Positions 9,430 through 17,850 of a stretch of 64,000 nucleotides of DNA are shown piece after piece (positions within the stretch are counted from its first letter, which is position 1; every line of letters starts with the position of its first letter). Below the pieces are notes generated by a model. That model was not told the origin of the DNA and ran no database searches. It worked only from the letters and a program-made list of their open reading frames with translations. The DNA comes from Streptomyces coeruleorubidus (GTDB taxonomy: Bacteria > Actinomycetota > Actinomycetes > Streptomycetales > Streptomycetaceae), in NCBI RefSeq assembly GCF_028885415.1, contig NZ_CP118527.1:6696001-6760000 (forward strand), given 5' to 3'. Made by a program: the position numbers and the translations under genes.

Positions 9430-10993
9430 TCCCGGTGGCGTCGTCCCCGGACCGCCGGACAGAGAGGGCGTGCCGGAAGACGTCGTCCGGATCCCAGCGC
9501 CCCTTGACCCGCTGAAGCGCGGCGTAGTTGTCCCGGAAGTAGAGACGGTGCCAGGGCACGCCACTGCGGTTGAGGCCCGGGTCGGTCAGGTCGGCGTCGG
9601 CGTAGTTCACGAAGGCGCCCCCGTAGCCGCGGCGGGGGTCGGGCACTCCGCCGGCGTCACCGAAGAACTCCGCGTAGGACGCCCGAACCCAGTCCAGGTG
9701 GAGGGCGTCCTCCCGCTCGTCGAACCAGAACACCGACCAGTAGGTCTTGAGCACCGCGTCCCGGTGGGCCATGGCCGTGTCCGCCGGGCCGGGCCGGTTC
9801 ACCTCACCCCCGTGCGAGAGCAGGTAGACCGTCGCGGCGGGGTTGTGGTAGCCGGACGTGTCGGTGAGCCGCCGGTACACCATCCGGGCTTGCCGTTCGC
9901 TCCAGCCGGTGCGCAGGAAGGCCGCCTTGGACTTGAACCGGCCCTTGATCCCGGCGAACTCGTCCGGGACGAGTGTCGCGGCGAGCCACGGCAGCGTCGT
10001 CGCCGACACCTCAGGGCGGGCGCCGACGCTCCTCGACACCTCACGGATGAACCGGTCGGTGAGCTTCTCCGCGTCGGGCCGCGTGGCGTCGACGGCCGTC
10101 TCCAGCGTCAGGGGGCCGCCGCCCGTACGGGGCAGGGCGAGACTGTTGTCGAGCCGGGCTCCCGGATCGCCGGGGGCCGCGTGCCGCTCGTGCCACGTGC
10201 CGAAGTTTCGCACGAGCGTGAGGAAGGCGGTCTCGTCGACGCTGTCCCAGTCCCAGCGCACCGTCTTGCGCAGCACCGAGCCCGGCGGCCTGGGCAGCAG
10301 CCGGCCCGGGTCCGCGGGCCGGGAGCCCGCGTCCGTGCCGGGGGAGCGGAACAGATAGCGCGTGACCAGACCGAAGCTGCCCGCGCCCCCACCGGTGTGC
10401 GCCCACCACAGGTCACGGTGCGGGTCCGACGGTTCCCGGGTGGCCCGCACCAGCCGTGCCCGCCCGCCGGAGTCCACCACCACGACCTCGACTCCGTGGA
10501 GATGGTCGACCGACAGACCGTACGTGCGCGACAGCGCTCCGCCCCCGCCGCCCGCGATGTGGCCGCCGACCCCGACCTCGGGGCAGCGTCCGGCCGGGAC
10601 GGTGACGCCCCACCCGAGGTACAGGCTCCGGTACATGGTTCCGAGGGTGGCTCCCGAGTCGACGGAGAACGCGTTCAGTTCCTCGTCGAAGTACACCGAC
10701 CGCATCTCGGACACGTCGATCACCGTGGTGACGGCGGGGTCGTCCACGAGCGACTCGAAGCAGTGCCCCCCGCTGCGCACCGCCAGCCGGGTACCGTCGC
10801 GCACGCTGTCCTGCACCGCCCGCACGGCCTGCTCCGCGGTGGCCACCACCCGGACGGTGTCGGGGTCGGGGGTGAAGCGGGCGTTGATGCCGCGGCTGAC
10901 CAGATCGGGGTAACGGGGATCGTGCCGGCCGACGACGGAGGACGGCCGGACCTGTGCGTGCGGTGCCGAGGGAGCCTGTGGGTACCGGGCCAC
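9422..10993 (-). CDS. Secreted-type bicovalent FAD-linked oxidase (AknOx/GilR-like)
   Basis: A 523-residue berberine-bridge-type flavoprotein. Both covalent FAD attachment points are visible: the histidine in RSGGHCFE (about residue 70) and the cysteine in PAGRCPEVGVGGHIAGGG (about residue 130); the C-terminal YGGAFVNYADADL is the usual substrate-side segment. Aclacinomycin oxidoreductase (AknOx) oxidises the terminal sugar from rhodinose to cinerulose and aculose, and GilR oxidises a hemiacetal to a lactone. Start GTG 10,993 has GGAAGGGG at 11,002-11,009; a GTG at 11,065 would add 24 residues without a well-spaced site. It lies 123 bp downstream of the transporter genes on the same strand. 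A late post-glycosylation oxidation is the natural guess. Confidence 0.85.
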   Translation of the reverse strand: MARYPQAPSAPHAQVRPSSVVGRHDPRYPDLVSRGINARFTPDPDTVRVVATAEQAVRAVQDSVRDGTRLAVRSGGHCFESLVDDPAVTTVIDVSEMRSVYFDEELNAFSVDSGATLGTMYRSLYLGWGVTVPAGRCPEVGVGGHIAGGGGGALSRTYGLSVDHLHGVEVVVVDSGGRARLVRATREPSDPHRDLWWAHTGGGAGSFGLVTRYLFRSPGTDAGSRPADPGRLLPRPPGSVLRKTVRWDWDSVDETAFLTLVRNFGTWHERHAAPGDPGARLDNSLALPRTGGGPLTLETAVDATRPDAEKLTDRFIREVSRSVGARPEVSATTLPWLAATLVPDEFAGIKGRFKSKAAFLRTGWSERQARMVYRRLTDTSGYHNPAATVYLLSHGGEVNRPGPADTAMAHRDAVLKTYWSVFWFDEREDALHLDWVRASYAEFFGDAGGVPDPRRGYGGAFVNYADADLTDPGLNRSGVPWHRLYFRDNYAALQRVKGRWDPDDVFRHALSVRRSGDDATGIS

Positions 10994-11116
10994 GGGAGAC
11001 GCCCCTTCCAGGTGTCTGTGAAATCTCCGGGATGTGTCTCCGGGGACAGTAGGTGTGCCGCTCACACCCCCTCAACGACGCTCCAGCGCGGTGCGAGCGG
11101 CACTCCGGTACCTGTG

Positions 11117-11968
11117 TCAGTGGGCGTTCTTGTTGCGGTACAGACGCATGGTCAGCGGTGCGAAGACGGCCACCAGCCCTGCCGACACGCACAGGACCAG
11201 GCCCACGTCCCAGAAGCCGGCCGTGCCGTGCATGAGCTCGCGGGAGGCCGTCGCCGCGTGACTCATCGGGTTGGCGTCGACGATGGCCTGCATCCAGCCG
11301 GGCATCGTCTCCGGCATGACGAAGATGTTGCTCATGAACAGCAGCGGATACAGCACGATCATGCTGGTCCCGGAGACCCGTTCGGGCTCGCTGGCCACCA
11401 CGCCCAGGGCGGCGAAGATCCAGCTCACGCTGAACCCGAAGACGATGAGCACCAGGATCGCGCCGAGCACGCCGAGGAAACCGCCGTCGGGGCGGAAGCC
11501 CAGCAGCAGCCCGAGGGACACCGTGGTCGCCAGGGCGACGACGTACCGGAGCACGTCACCGAGGAGACTGCCCGCGAGCGTCGCCGGCTGCCAGAAGGGG
11601 AGTGTCCGGAAACGGTCGAAGACGCCCTTGTGGATGTCCGTGTTGAGCGAGGTGCCGGTGTAGACCGTCATCATGACGACCGCCTGCACCGTCACGCCCG
11701 GGAGGTAGAACTGCAGGTACTCCTCGGTGGAGTCCGCGAACGCCCCGCCGAACAGGTACGTGAACATCAGCAGGAAGATCAGCGGCATCAGGACGATGTC
11801 GATCAGCTGCACCGGGAAGTGCTTGAACGCCATCATCGCCCGCCACAGATGGGTCAGGGTGGCGGACACCGCCGTCGCGCGGGCCGGCCGTTCACCCGCG
11901 GACAGCACCGTCCGCAGCCGGCCGCTCACAGGGGTCGTGGATTCCACGGTGCCGGGGGACGTCGTCAT
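11117..11968 (-). CDS. drrB: ABC-2 type transporter permease, anthracycline efflux (DrrB)
   Basis: A 283-residue membrane protein with about six hydrophobic segments, beginning near residue 58 ([18 protein letters not shown]) and ending near 270, and the ABC-2 pattern with an [18 protein letters not shown] segment. It is the membrane half of the DrrAB drug exporter that protects daunorubicin producers. It overlaps the ATPase gene by 4 bp (ATGA at 11,965-11,968), so both are one operon. The transporter lies between the oxidase and the hydroxylase, while in S. peucetius drrAB follows dnrI, so the cluster has been rearranged. Confidence 0.88.
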   Translation of the reverse strand: MTTSPGTVESTTPVSGRLRTVLSAGERPARATAVSATLTHLWRAMMAFKHFPVQLIDIVLMPLIFLLMFTYLFGGAFADSTEEYLQFYLPGVTVQAVVMMTVYTGTSLNTDIHKGVFDRFRTLPFWQPATLAGSLLGDVLRYVVALATTVSLGLLLGFRPDGGFLGVLGAILVLIVFGFSVSWIFAALGVVASEPERVSGTSMIVLYPLLFMSNIFVMPETMPGWMQAIVDANPMSHAATASRELMHGTAGFWDVGLVLCVSAGLVAVFAPLTMRLYRNKNAH

Positions 11969-12957
11969 GCCACCTTCTCCTCTTCCGCCGCTTCTTCCGT
12001 GGACCGGTCATCGGCCGGGTGGCCGGTCAGCGCCAGGAAGACCTCGTCGAGACTGGACTGGCCGAGGGAGAAACTGCGTACCTCCAACTGCGTGCGCGAC
12101 AGCTCGGCCAGGGCCCGCATGCCCTGCCGGGGGTCGTCGATCCGCGCGCTCAGCGCCGTCGGATCGGAGTCGCGGTGGACCGTGACGCCCAGTTCCGCGC
12201 TCAGCAGCCGTTCCGCCTCGGCACGCGATCGGGCGTCGTGCAGGCGCAGCCGCAGGACATTGGACCCCAGCGAGGACTTCAGCTCCCCGGTGGTGCCCTC
12301 CGCGATCACCCGGCCGTGGTCGATGACCGCGATGCGGTCGGCCAGCTGGTCCGCCTCGTCGAGATACTGCGTCGTCAGCAGCACCGTCGTGCCGGCGTCC
12401 ACCAGAGCCCGCACGATGTCCCAGACCTGGTTCCGGCTGCGCGGGTCGAGACCGGTGGTCGGTTCGTCCAGGAACAGCAGGTCGGGGGTGACGACGATGC
12501 TCGCGGCGATGTCGAGCCGCCGCCGCATGCCACCGGAGTAGGTCTTCAGGAGCCGGTCGCGGGCGTCGCCCAGTCCGAAGCCGTCGATCAGTTCGGCGGC
12601 GCGCTCCCTGGCCCGGGCCCAGGAGTAGCCCTGGAGCCGGCCCATCATGACGAGGTTCTCCGTACCGGTCAGGCCCTCGTCGACGGAGGCGTACTGGCCG
12701 GTGACACTGATCCTGCGGCGGACCGTATCGGGTTCGCTCGTCACGTCGTGACCGAAGACCCGGGCCGTACCGCCGTCCGGACGCAGCAGCGTCGCCAGCA
12801 TGCGGATGGTGGTGGACTTTCCGGCGCCGTTCGGCCCCAGGATCCCGTAGACGAGACCGGCCGGGACGTTGAGGTCCAGGCCGTCCACCGCCCTGGCCCC
12901 GTTGTAGACCTTGACGAGACCGGACGTTTCGATGGCCCGTGTCGGCTGCGTGTTCAC
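11965..12957 (-). CDS. drrA: ABC transporter ATP-binding subunit, anthracycline efflux (DrrA)
   Basis: A 330-residue ABC ATPase. Walker A (GPNGAGKST, about residues 40-48), Q-loop ([12 protein letters not shown]), signature ([12 protein letters not shown]), Walker B ([12 protein letters not shown]) and the switch histidine region ([11 protein letters not shown]) are intact, followed by the C-terminal extension typical of DrrA-type drug exporters. Start GTG 12,957 has a GGGGG site at 12,965-12,969; an upstream GTG at 12,999 would add 14 residues. It powers the DrrB channel and is also the self-resistance gene. It diverges from the hydroxylase gene at 13,191, leaving 233 bp for two promoters. 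Confidence 0.9.
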   Translation of the reverse strand: MNTQPTRAIETSGLVKVYNGARAVDGLDLNVPAGLVYGILGPNGAGKSTTIRMLATLLRPDGGTARVFGHDVTSEPDTVRRRISVTGQYASVDEGLTGTENLVMMGRLQGYSWARARERAAELIDGFGLGDARDRLLKTYSGGMRRRLDIAASIVVTPDLLFLDEPTTGLDPRSRNQVWDIVRALVDAGTTVLLTTQYLDEADQLADRIAVIDHGRVIAEGTTGELKSSLGSNVLRLRLHDARSRAEAERLLSAELGVTVHRDSDPTALSARIDDPRQGMRALAELSRTQLEVRSFSLGQSSLDEVFLALTGHPADDRSTEEAAEEEKVA

Positions 12958-13190
12958 AGAACGCCCCCAGTATTCGCATGGAGCGGACAAAGCGTGCACT
13001 GTAAGTTATTTCGGTCAATCGGGTTCACGTTGAGTACCGTAGCCCCCAATGAGGACACTTCATGGCCGCGATGGCCTCGTCCGCCGAGCCATTTTTCGTA
13101 CGGGGCTCCACCGCGCCTCGTGACCCTTTCGAGTGGGGCGCCCGACGCTGGGGGTGCGGCAACAGACGTCGCGAACCCAGGAGGTTTGAG

Positions 13191-14801
13191 GTGGCCTTGA
13201 CGAAGCCGGATGTCGATGTCCTCGTGGTGGGCGGCGGTCTCGGGGGGTTGTCCACCGCCCTGTTCCTCGCCCGCCGGGGGGTGCGGGTCCTGCTGGTGGA
13301 GCGGCACGCCACCACCTCGGTCCTGCCCAAGGCGGCAGGCCAGAACCCGCGCACCATGGAACTGTTCCGCTTCGGCGGCGTGGCCGACGAGATCCTGGCC
13401 ACGGACGACATCCGCGGCGCCCAGGGCGACTTCACCATCAAGGTCGTGGAGCGCGTGGGCGGTCGCGTCCTGCACAGCTTCGCGGAGAGCTTCGAGGAAC
13501 TGGTCGGTGCGACGGAACAGTGCACGCCCATGCCCTGGGCGCTCGCTCCCCAGGACCGGGTGGAGCCCGTCCTGGTGGCCCACGCCGCCAAGCACGGCGC
13601 GGAGATCCGGTTCGCCACCGAACTGACCTCCTTCCAGGCGGGCGACGACGGTGTCACGGCCCGCCTGCGCGACCTGGGCACGGGAGCGGAGAGCACCGTG
13701 GGCGCCCGCTACCTGGTCGCCGCCGACGGACCCCGCAGCGCGATCCGGGAGAGCCTGGGCATCACCCGGCACGGTCACGGCACCCTGGCCCACTTCATGG
13801 GCGTCATCTTCGAGGCCGACCTCACCGCCGTCGTACCGCCCGGGTCCACCGGCTGGTACTACCTGCAGCACCCGGACTTCACCGGCACGTTCGGCCCCAC
13901 CGACCGGCCCAACCGGCACACCTTCTACGTCCGCTACGACCCCGAACGCGGCGAGAGGCCGGAGGACTACACACCGCAGCGCTGCACCGAGCTGATCCGG
14001 CTGGCTGTCGACGCGCCCGGGCTCGTCCCGGACATCCTCGACATCCAGGCCTGGGACATGGCGGCGTACATCGCCGACCGGTGGCGCGAAGGGCCGGTGC
14101 TGCTGGTCGGCGATGCCGCCAAGGTCACCCCGCCCACCGGGGGCATGGGCGGCAACACCGCCATCGGCGACGGGTTCGACGTGGCCTGGAAGCTGGCCGC
14201 CGTGCTGCGCGGCGAGGCGGGCGAGCGGCTCCTCGACAGCTACGGGGCGGAGCGGTCGCTCGTGTCCCGCCTCGTCGTCGACGAGTCACTCGCCATCTAC
14301 GCCCAGCGTATGGCTCCCCACCTGCTCGGCAGCGTTCCCGAGGAACGCGGTACGGCGCAGGTCGTCCTGGGCTTCCGCTACCGCTCCACCGCCGTCGCCG
14401 CCGAGGACGACGACCCCGAGCCGACCGAGGACCCGCGACTCCCGTCCGGGCGCCCCGGCTTCCGCGCACCCCACGTCTGGATCGAACAGGACGGGACACG
14501 GCGTTCCACCGTCGAGTTGTTCGGCGACTGCTGGGTGCTCCTGGCCGCACCGGAGGGCGGCGCCTGGGTCCAGGCGGCCACCCGCGCCGCCGCGGATCTG
14601 GGCGTCCGCCTCGACGTCCATCTCGTCGGCCGCGATGTCGCCGACCCCTCCGGCGAACTGACGCGGACCTACGGGATCGGCCGGGCGGGGGCCGGCTTGG
14701 TGCGCCCGGACGGCGTGGTCGCCTGGCGTACGGCGGTAGCGCCGGGAGCGCAGGCCCAGGACCAGCTGAGCACCCTGCTCACCCGGCTGCTGGCCCGCTG
14801 A
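13191..14801 (+). CDS. dnrF: FAD-dependent aklavinone 11-hydroxylase (DnrF/RdmE)
   Basis: A 536-residue class A flavoprotein hydroxylase. The dinucleotide motif GGGLGGLS is at about residues 13-20, the DG motif (LVAADGPRS) near 180, and the second FAD motif (VGDAAKVTPPTGGMGG) near 305, followed by a thioredoxin-like C-terminal domain. RdmE has 535 residues and, from memory, shares long identical stretches (AAGQNPRTMEL, GTFGPTDRP). RdmE and DnrF add the C-11 hydroxyl of aklavinone to give epsilon-rhodomycinone, the step before glycosylation in daunorubicin synthesis. GTG 13,191 has AGGAGG at 13,179-13,184; the upstream ATG at 13,062 has no ribosome site. Its end overlaps the WYL gene by 23 bp. 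Confidence 0.92.
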   Translation: MALTKPDVDVLVVGGGLGGLSTALFLARRGVRVLLVERHATTSVLPKAAGQNPRTMELFRFGGVADEILATDDIRGAQGDFTIKVVERVGGRVLHSFAESFEELVGATEQCTPMPWALAPQDRVEPVLVAHAAKHGAEIRFATELTSFQAGDDGVTARLRDLGTGAESTVGARYLVAADGPRSAIRESLGITRHGHGTLAHFMGVIFEADLTAVVPPGSTGWYYLQHPDFTGTFGPTDRPNRHTFYVRYDPERGERPEDYTPQRCTELIRLAVDAPGLVPDILDIQAWDMAAYIADRWREGPVLLVGDAAKVTPPTGGMGGNTAIGDGFDVAWKLAAVLRGEAGERLLDSYGAERSLVSRLVVDESLAIYAQRMAPHLLGSVPEERGTAQVVLGFRYRSTAVAAEDDDPEPTEDPRLPSGRPGFRAPHVWIEQDGTRRSTVELFGDCWVLLAAPEGGAWVQAATRAAADLGVRLDVHLVGRDVADPSGELTRTYGIGRAGAGLVRPDGVVAWRTAVAPGAQAQDQLSTLLTRLLAR

Positions 14802-15801
14802 CCGGAGCGTCCCGCGTCGACGGCGCCGCCACGGAGCGGTCCGCACCCGGCGACGCGGCTCGGGCCAGCCGCTCCGACAACTCCTGTATGTAATGAATCA
14901 GTTCAGGCGGCTCGTGCACCTCGAACTCGATGCCGAACATCCCGATGGTGAGCGCCAGCCACTCCAGCGAGTCGGCGGCCGAACGCAGCCGGCATGTCCG
15001 GTGGTCGACCGCCGTGAGGATTCCGTCGCGCGGGCGGATCCGCTCCGCTACCACCTCGACCGGCGCGTGCAGGGTGACCAGCGCCCGGTAGCTCGCCAGC
15101 GAGGACGTGATCGACTGCGCCACATAGGCCGCCGCGTCCTCGGCAGGCAACTCGCGCTGCTGGAAACGCACCCCCGTCAACAGCAGCGATTCCATGCGGT
15201 CCACGCGGAAGGTGCGCCAGTCCTGCCGTCCCATGTCCCAGGACAACACGTACCACTTACGGTTCACATGGACCAGACGGTACGGCTCCACCAGACGGCT
15301 GGTCGTCTCCCCGTCGCGCTTGCGGTAGGTGAACCTCAGCCGCTGCTGGTCGCGGCACGCCTGGGCCACTGACGCGAGGTATTCGGGGCTCACGGTCGGG
15401 GTCACCGTGAACATGGGAACGGTGTACATCTGAAGGGCGTTGACCCGGCTACGCAGCCGCTTGGGCAGCACCTGCTCCAGCTTGGCCAGCGCGCGGATCG
15501 AGGTGTCCTCGATGTCCGCCACGCTTCCCCCCGCGGCCGTCCGCAACCCGACCGCGATGGCGACCGCCTCGTCGTCGTCGAGGAGCAGCGGCGGCAGACT
15601 GGCGCCCGCTTCCAGCCGGTAGCCCCCGCCGACGCCCGGTATGGCCTGAACCGGGTAGCCGAGATCCCGCAACCGTTCCACGTCTCGGCGCAGCGTCCGC
15701 GGGCTGACCCCGAGCCGCTCCGCCAGCTTGCGCCCCGGCCAGTCCCGGCTGTTCTGGAGGAGGGACAGCAGACGGAGCATGCGGGATGGCGTCTCGGTCA
15801 T
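14779..15801 (-). CDS. YafY-type WYL-domain transcription regulator
   Basis: A 340-residue regulator with a DeoR-like winged helix at about residues 5-60 (LAERLGVSPRTLRRDVERLRDLGYPV), a linker with LDDDEAVAIAVGL, a WYL domain at about 145-215 (LVEPYRLVHVNRKWYVLSWD) and the C-terminal WCX part. WYL domains sense small ligands or nucleic acids. Start ATG 15,801. It diverges from the dnrN homologue across 432 bp; in daunorubicin clusters that place is held by the TetR-type dnrO. A cluster-situated repressor or sensor is plausible but its target is not shown. Confidence 0.82.
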   Translation of the reverse strand: MTETPSRMLRLLSLLQNSRDWPGRKLAERLGVSPRTLRRDVERLRDLGYPVQAIPGVGGGYRLEAGASLPPLLLDDDEAVAIAVGLRTAAGGSVADIEDTSIRALAKLEQVLPKRLRSRVNALQMYTVPMFTVTPTVSPEYLASVAQACRDQQRLRFTYRKRDGETTSRLVEPYRLVHVNRKWYVLSWDMGRQDWRTFRVDRMESLLLTGVRFQQRELPAEDAAAYVAQSITSSLASYRALVTLHAPVEVVAERIRPRDGILTAVDHRTCRLRSAADSLEWLALTIGMFGIEFEVHEPPELIHYIQELSERLARAASPGADRSVAAPSTRDAPVSGPAAG

Positions 15802-16233
15802 GCTTCCAGGGTGGCACGAATCGCGGTCACTCTATGGCCGCGATTCCCGCCATCTTTTCTCCGGCCACACAGGCGCCCATAGCCACTCCCTGAATCACCT
15901 CTTATAGTCGTACGCAAGCTCGGTTTGCGGAGACCACGCCAGTTCCTTGCCGAGAAGACGGGGGAGTCGATGAGCAGCATCCGGTCGCGGGCCTCAGGGC
16001 CAAACTCGCCTGCCCGTTCACTCCCGGGAGAGTCCGCCTGGGCTTTCCCGAAGCGGAAGTACAGACCGGGAGGGTACCGGGAGGGTACCGGGAGGGTGGG
16101 CCGGTCCATCAAGGACTGATCGCTGCGCCACCCCGACCCTATTGCTGCACGGAATCCGCTAATCGCGATACGGCCATGTTGGCCGAAATGGCATTGCGAA
16201 GGGCGGAGTTCCATCGACGGGGGAAGGGAATGC
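15802..16233. promoter_or_regulatory. Divergent regulatory region between the WYL gene and dnrN
   Basis: These 432 bases carry no convincing gene; a 64-codon reading frame at 15,925-16,119 lacks a ribosome site. A possible -10-like element lies around 15,903 (TTATAGT), and an array of three 11-bp repeats lies at 16,065-16,097. The region should hold the promoters of both regulators. Confidence 0.55.
16065..16097 (+). repeat. Three perfect 11-bp tandem repeats upstream of dnrN
   Basis: The unit ACCGGGAGGGT occurs three times with no spacer (16,065, 16,076, 16,087). The period equals one helical turn, which suits a cooperative DNA-binding protein, but the unit does not match the SARP core TCGAGC. 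The array ends 136 bp before the dnrN start. Confidence 0.85.
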
Positions 16234-16842
16234 ATGACCATCCGAGTCGTGATTGCTGAAGAGCTGGAAATGGTCCGTGCCGCGCTGGTTCTCCTAGTGG
16301 AGCGTGAATCGGACATCAAAGTCGTCGCTTCCACAGGCGTCGGCAGCGAGTTGATCCGGACGGTTCTGGAGTACAGCCCCGATGTGACGGTCATCGATGT
16401 CGACATGCACGAGCGGGAGGGTCTTCTCTCCGCCATGGCGATTCAGGAGCACCTCCCGGACTGCCGCACACTGCTCACCGCGCGATTCGCCCGGCTGGCC
16501 ACAGTGCGCCAGTCGCTGGCATCCGGCCTCGGCGGCCTGGTGCTGAAGAGCTCCCCCGCGGCGCACCTCAGCGATGCCATACGCAGCGTGCACGAGGGCC
16601 GCCGGGTCTTCGACACCGAACTGACGCTCGCCGCCTGGGGCAACACCGGATGCCCGCTCACGGAGCGGGAGATGGAGATACTCCAACTCGCCGCCGCGGG
16701 GGACGACATCAACGAAATCGCCGTCAAGCTGTCGCTCTCTCCCGGGACGGTCCGCAACTATCTGGCGACGACCGTCCGGAAGATGGACGCGCGCAACCGG
16801 CTCGACGCGGTACGCATCGCCAGTATGTCCGGCTGGATCTGA
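16234..16842 (+). CDS. dnrN: Atypical NarL-type response regulator (DnrN)
   Basis: A 202-residue two-domain regulator: a receiver at about residues 1-120 and a LuxR-type helix-turn-helix at about 140-200 (LTEREMEILQLAAAGDDINEIAVKL). Asp55 sits in VIDVDMHE, the position known as Asp55 in S. peucetius DnrN, where phosphorylation is not required for function; the acidic pair near residue 9 (IAEELEMVR) is partly kept. DnrN activates dnrI. No histidine kinase gene is adjacent, which agrees with phosphorylation-independent action. Start ATG 16,234 follows GGGAAGGGAATGC. Its promoter region holds the 11-bp repeat array. Confidence 0.82.
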   Translation: MTIRVVIAEELEMVRAALVLLVERESDIKVVASTGVGSELIRTVLEYSPDVTVIDVDMHEREGLLSAMAIQEHLPDCRTLLTARFARLATVRQSLASGLGGLVLKSSPAAHLSDAIRSVHEGRRVFDTELTLAAWGNTGCPLTEREMEILQLAAAGDDINEIAVKLSLSPGTVRNYLATTVRKMDARNRLDAVRIASMSGWI

Positions 16843-16875
16843 CCCTCGGTCACTGGCGGCGCAGGGCCCGTCGGC

Positions 16876-17850
16876 TCAGGATCCGGTGAGCGGTGCCCAC
16901 CAGGAGCGGTGGTCGCGGTACCAGGCCACTGTCTCGGCGAGCGAGTCCCGGAAGTCCCGGCGTGGCCGGTACCCGAGCAGCGCGGTGATCTTCCCGTGGT
17001 CGACGGCGTAGCGCCGGTCGTGTCCCTTGCGGTCGGCGACGAATTCCACGGAGTCCCAGCCGGCGCCCACCGCGTCCAGCAGGAGAGCCGTCAGCTCCTT
17101 GTTGGACAGCTCCGTGCCGCCGCCGATGTTGTAGATCTCGCCCGGGGAGCCTCCCTCCCTCACCAGTTCCACCGCGTCGACGTGGTCCTCGACGTGCAGC
17201 CAGTTCCGCAGGTTCCCGCCGTCACCGTAGAGCGGCACCCGGCCACCGCTCAGCAGGGTCGTCACAAAACGCGGAATGACCTTCTCCGGATGCTGATGGG
17301 TGCCGTAGTTGTTCGAGCACCGGGTGATCCGGACGTCCAGCCCGTGCGTGCGGTGGTACGACAGCGCCAGCAGATCGCTCGACGCCTTCGTGGCCGCGTA
17401 CGCGGAACTGGGGTGCAGCGGATCGGTCTCTGTGCTGGCACCGACATCGACGGAGCCGTACACCTCGTCCGTGGAGATGTGGACGAAGGTCCTGGGGGCG
17501 TGGCGCAGGGCCGCGTCCAGGAGCGTTTGCGTACCCATCACGTTGGTGCGCACGAACTCCGCGGCCCCGCGCACAGAGCGGTCGACGTGTGACTCGGCTG
17601 CGAAGTGGACGATCTGGTCGTGCTCGGCGACCAGCCGATCGACGAGCGGGGCATCGCAGATGTCACCGTGGACGAAGGCGAACCGCTCGTCGCCGCGGAC
17701 GGGATCGAGGTTGGCCGGATTGCCTGCATAGGTCAGGCTGTCCAGCACAGTGACCCCGACCGAGCCGTCGCCGCGCGGGCCGAGCAGGGCGCGGACGTAG
17801 TGCGAGCCGATGAAGCCGGCACCGCCTGTCACCAGGATCTTCGTGGTCAT
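16876..17850 (-). CDS. dnmM: dTDP-glucose 4,6-dehydratase (DnmM/RmlB)
   Basis: A 324-residue extended SDR. TGGAGFIGSHYVR is the NAD-binding loop; the catalytic STDEVYG segment with Thr-Asp-Glu, and YAATK with the Tyr-x3-Lys pair, are intact; RCSNNYGTHQHPEKVIPRF is diagnostic of RmlB. It converts dTDP-glucose to dTDP-4-keto-6-deoxyglucose, the entry to all 6-deoxysugars of the cluster. It overlaps the nucleotidyltransferase gene by 4 bp (ATGA at 17,847-17,850) and is transcribed after it. In S. peucetius dnmM is reported to be defective and its role taken by another gene; this copy looks full length. Confidence 0.92.
   Translation of the reverse strand: MTTKILVTGGAGFIGSHYVRALLGPRGDGSVGVTVLDSLTYAGNPANLDPVRGDERFAFVHGDICDAPLVDRLVAEHDQIVHFAAESHVDRSVRGAAEFVRTNVMGTQTLLDAALRHAPRTFVHISTDEVYGSVDVGASTETDPLHPSSAYAATKASSDLLALSYHRTHGLDVRITRCSNNYGTHQHPEKVIPRFVTTLLSGGRVPLYGDGGNLRNWLHVEDHVDAVELVREGGSPGEIYNIGGGTELSNKELTALLLDAVGAGWDSVEFVADRKGHDRRYAVDHGKITALLGYRPRRDFRDSLAETVAWYRDHRSWWAPLTGS

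Noticed and set aside
9317..12541. A very long open frame (1,074 codons) on the plus strand opposite the oxidase and transporter genes
   Set aside because: It is antisense to three well-supported genes, has the composition of a frame open only because of high GC, and contains no recognisable domain.
15925..16119. Small frame of 64 codons upstream of dnrN
   Set aside because: No ribosome site, it runs through the 11-bp tandem repeats, and the peptide has no pattern beyond basic composition.
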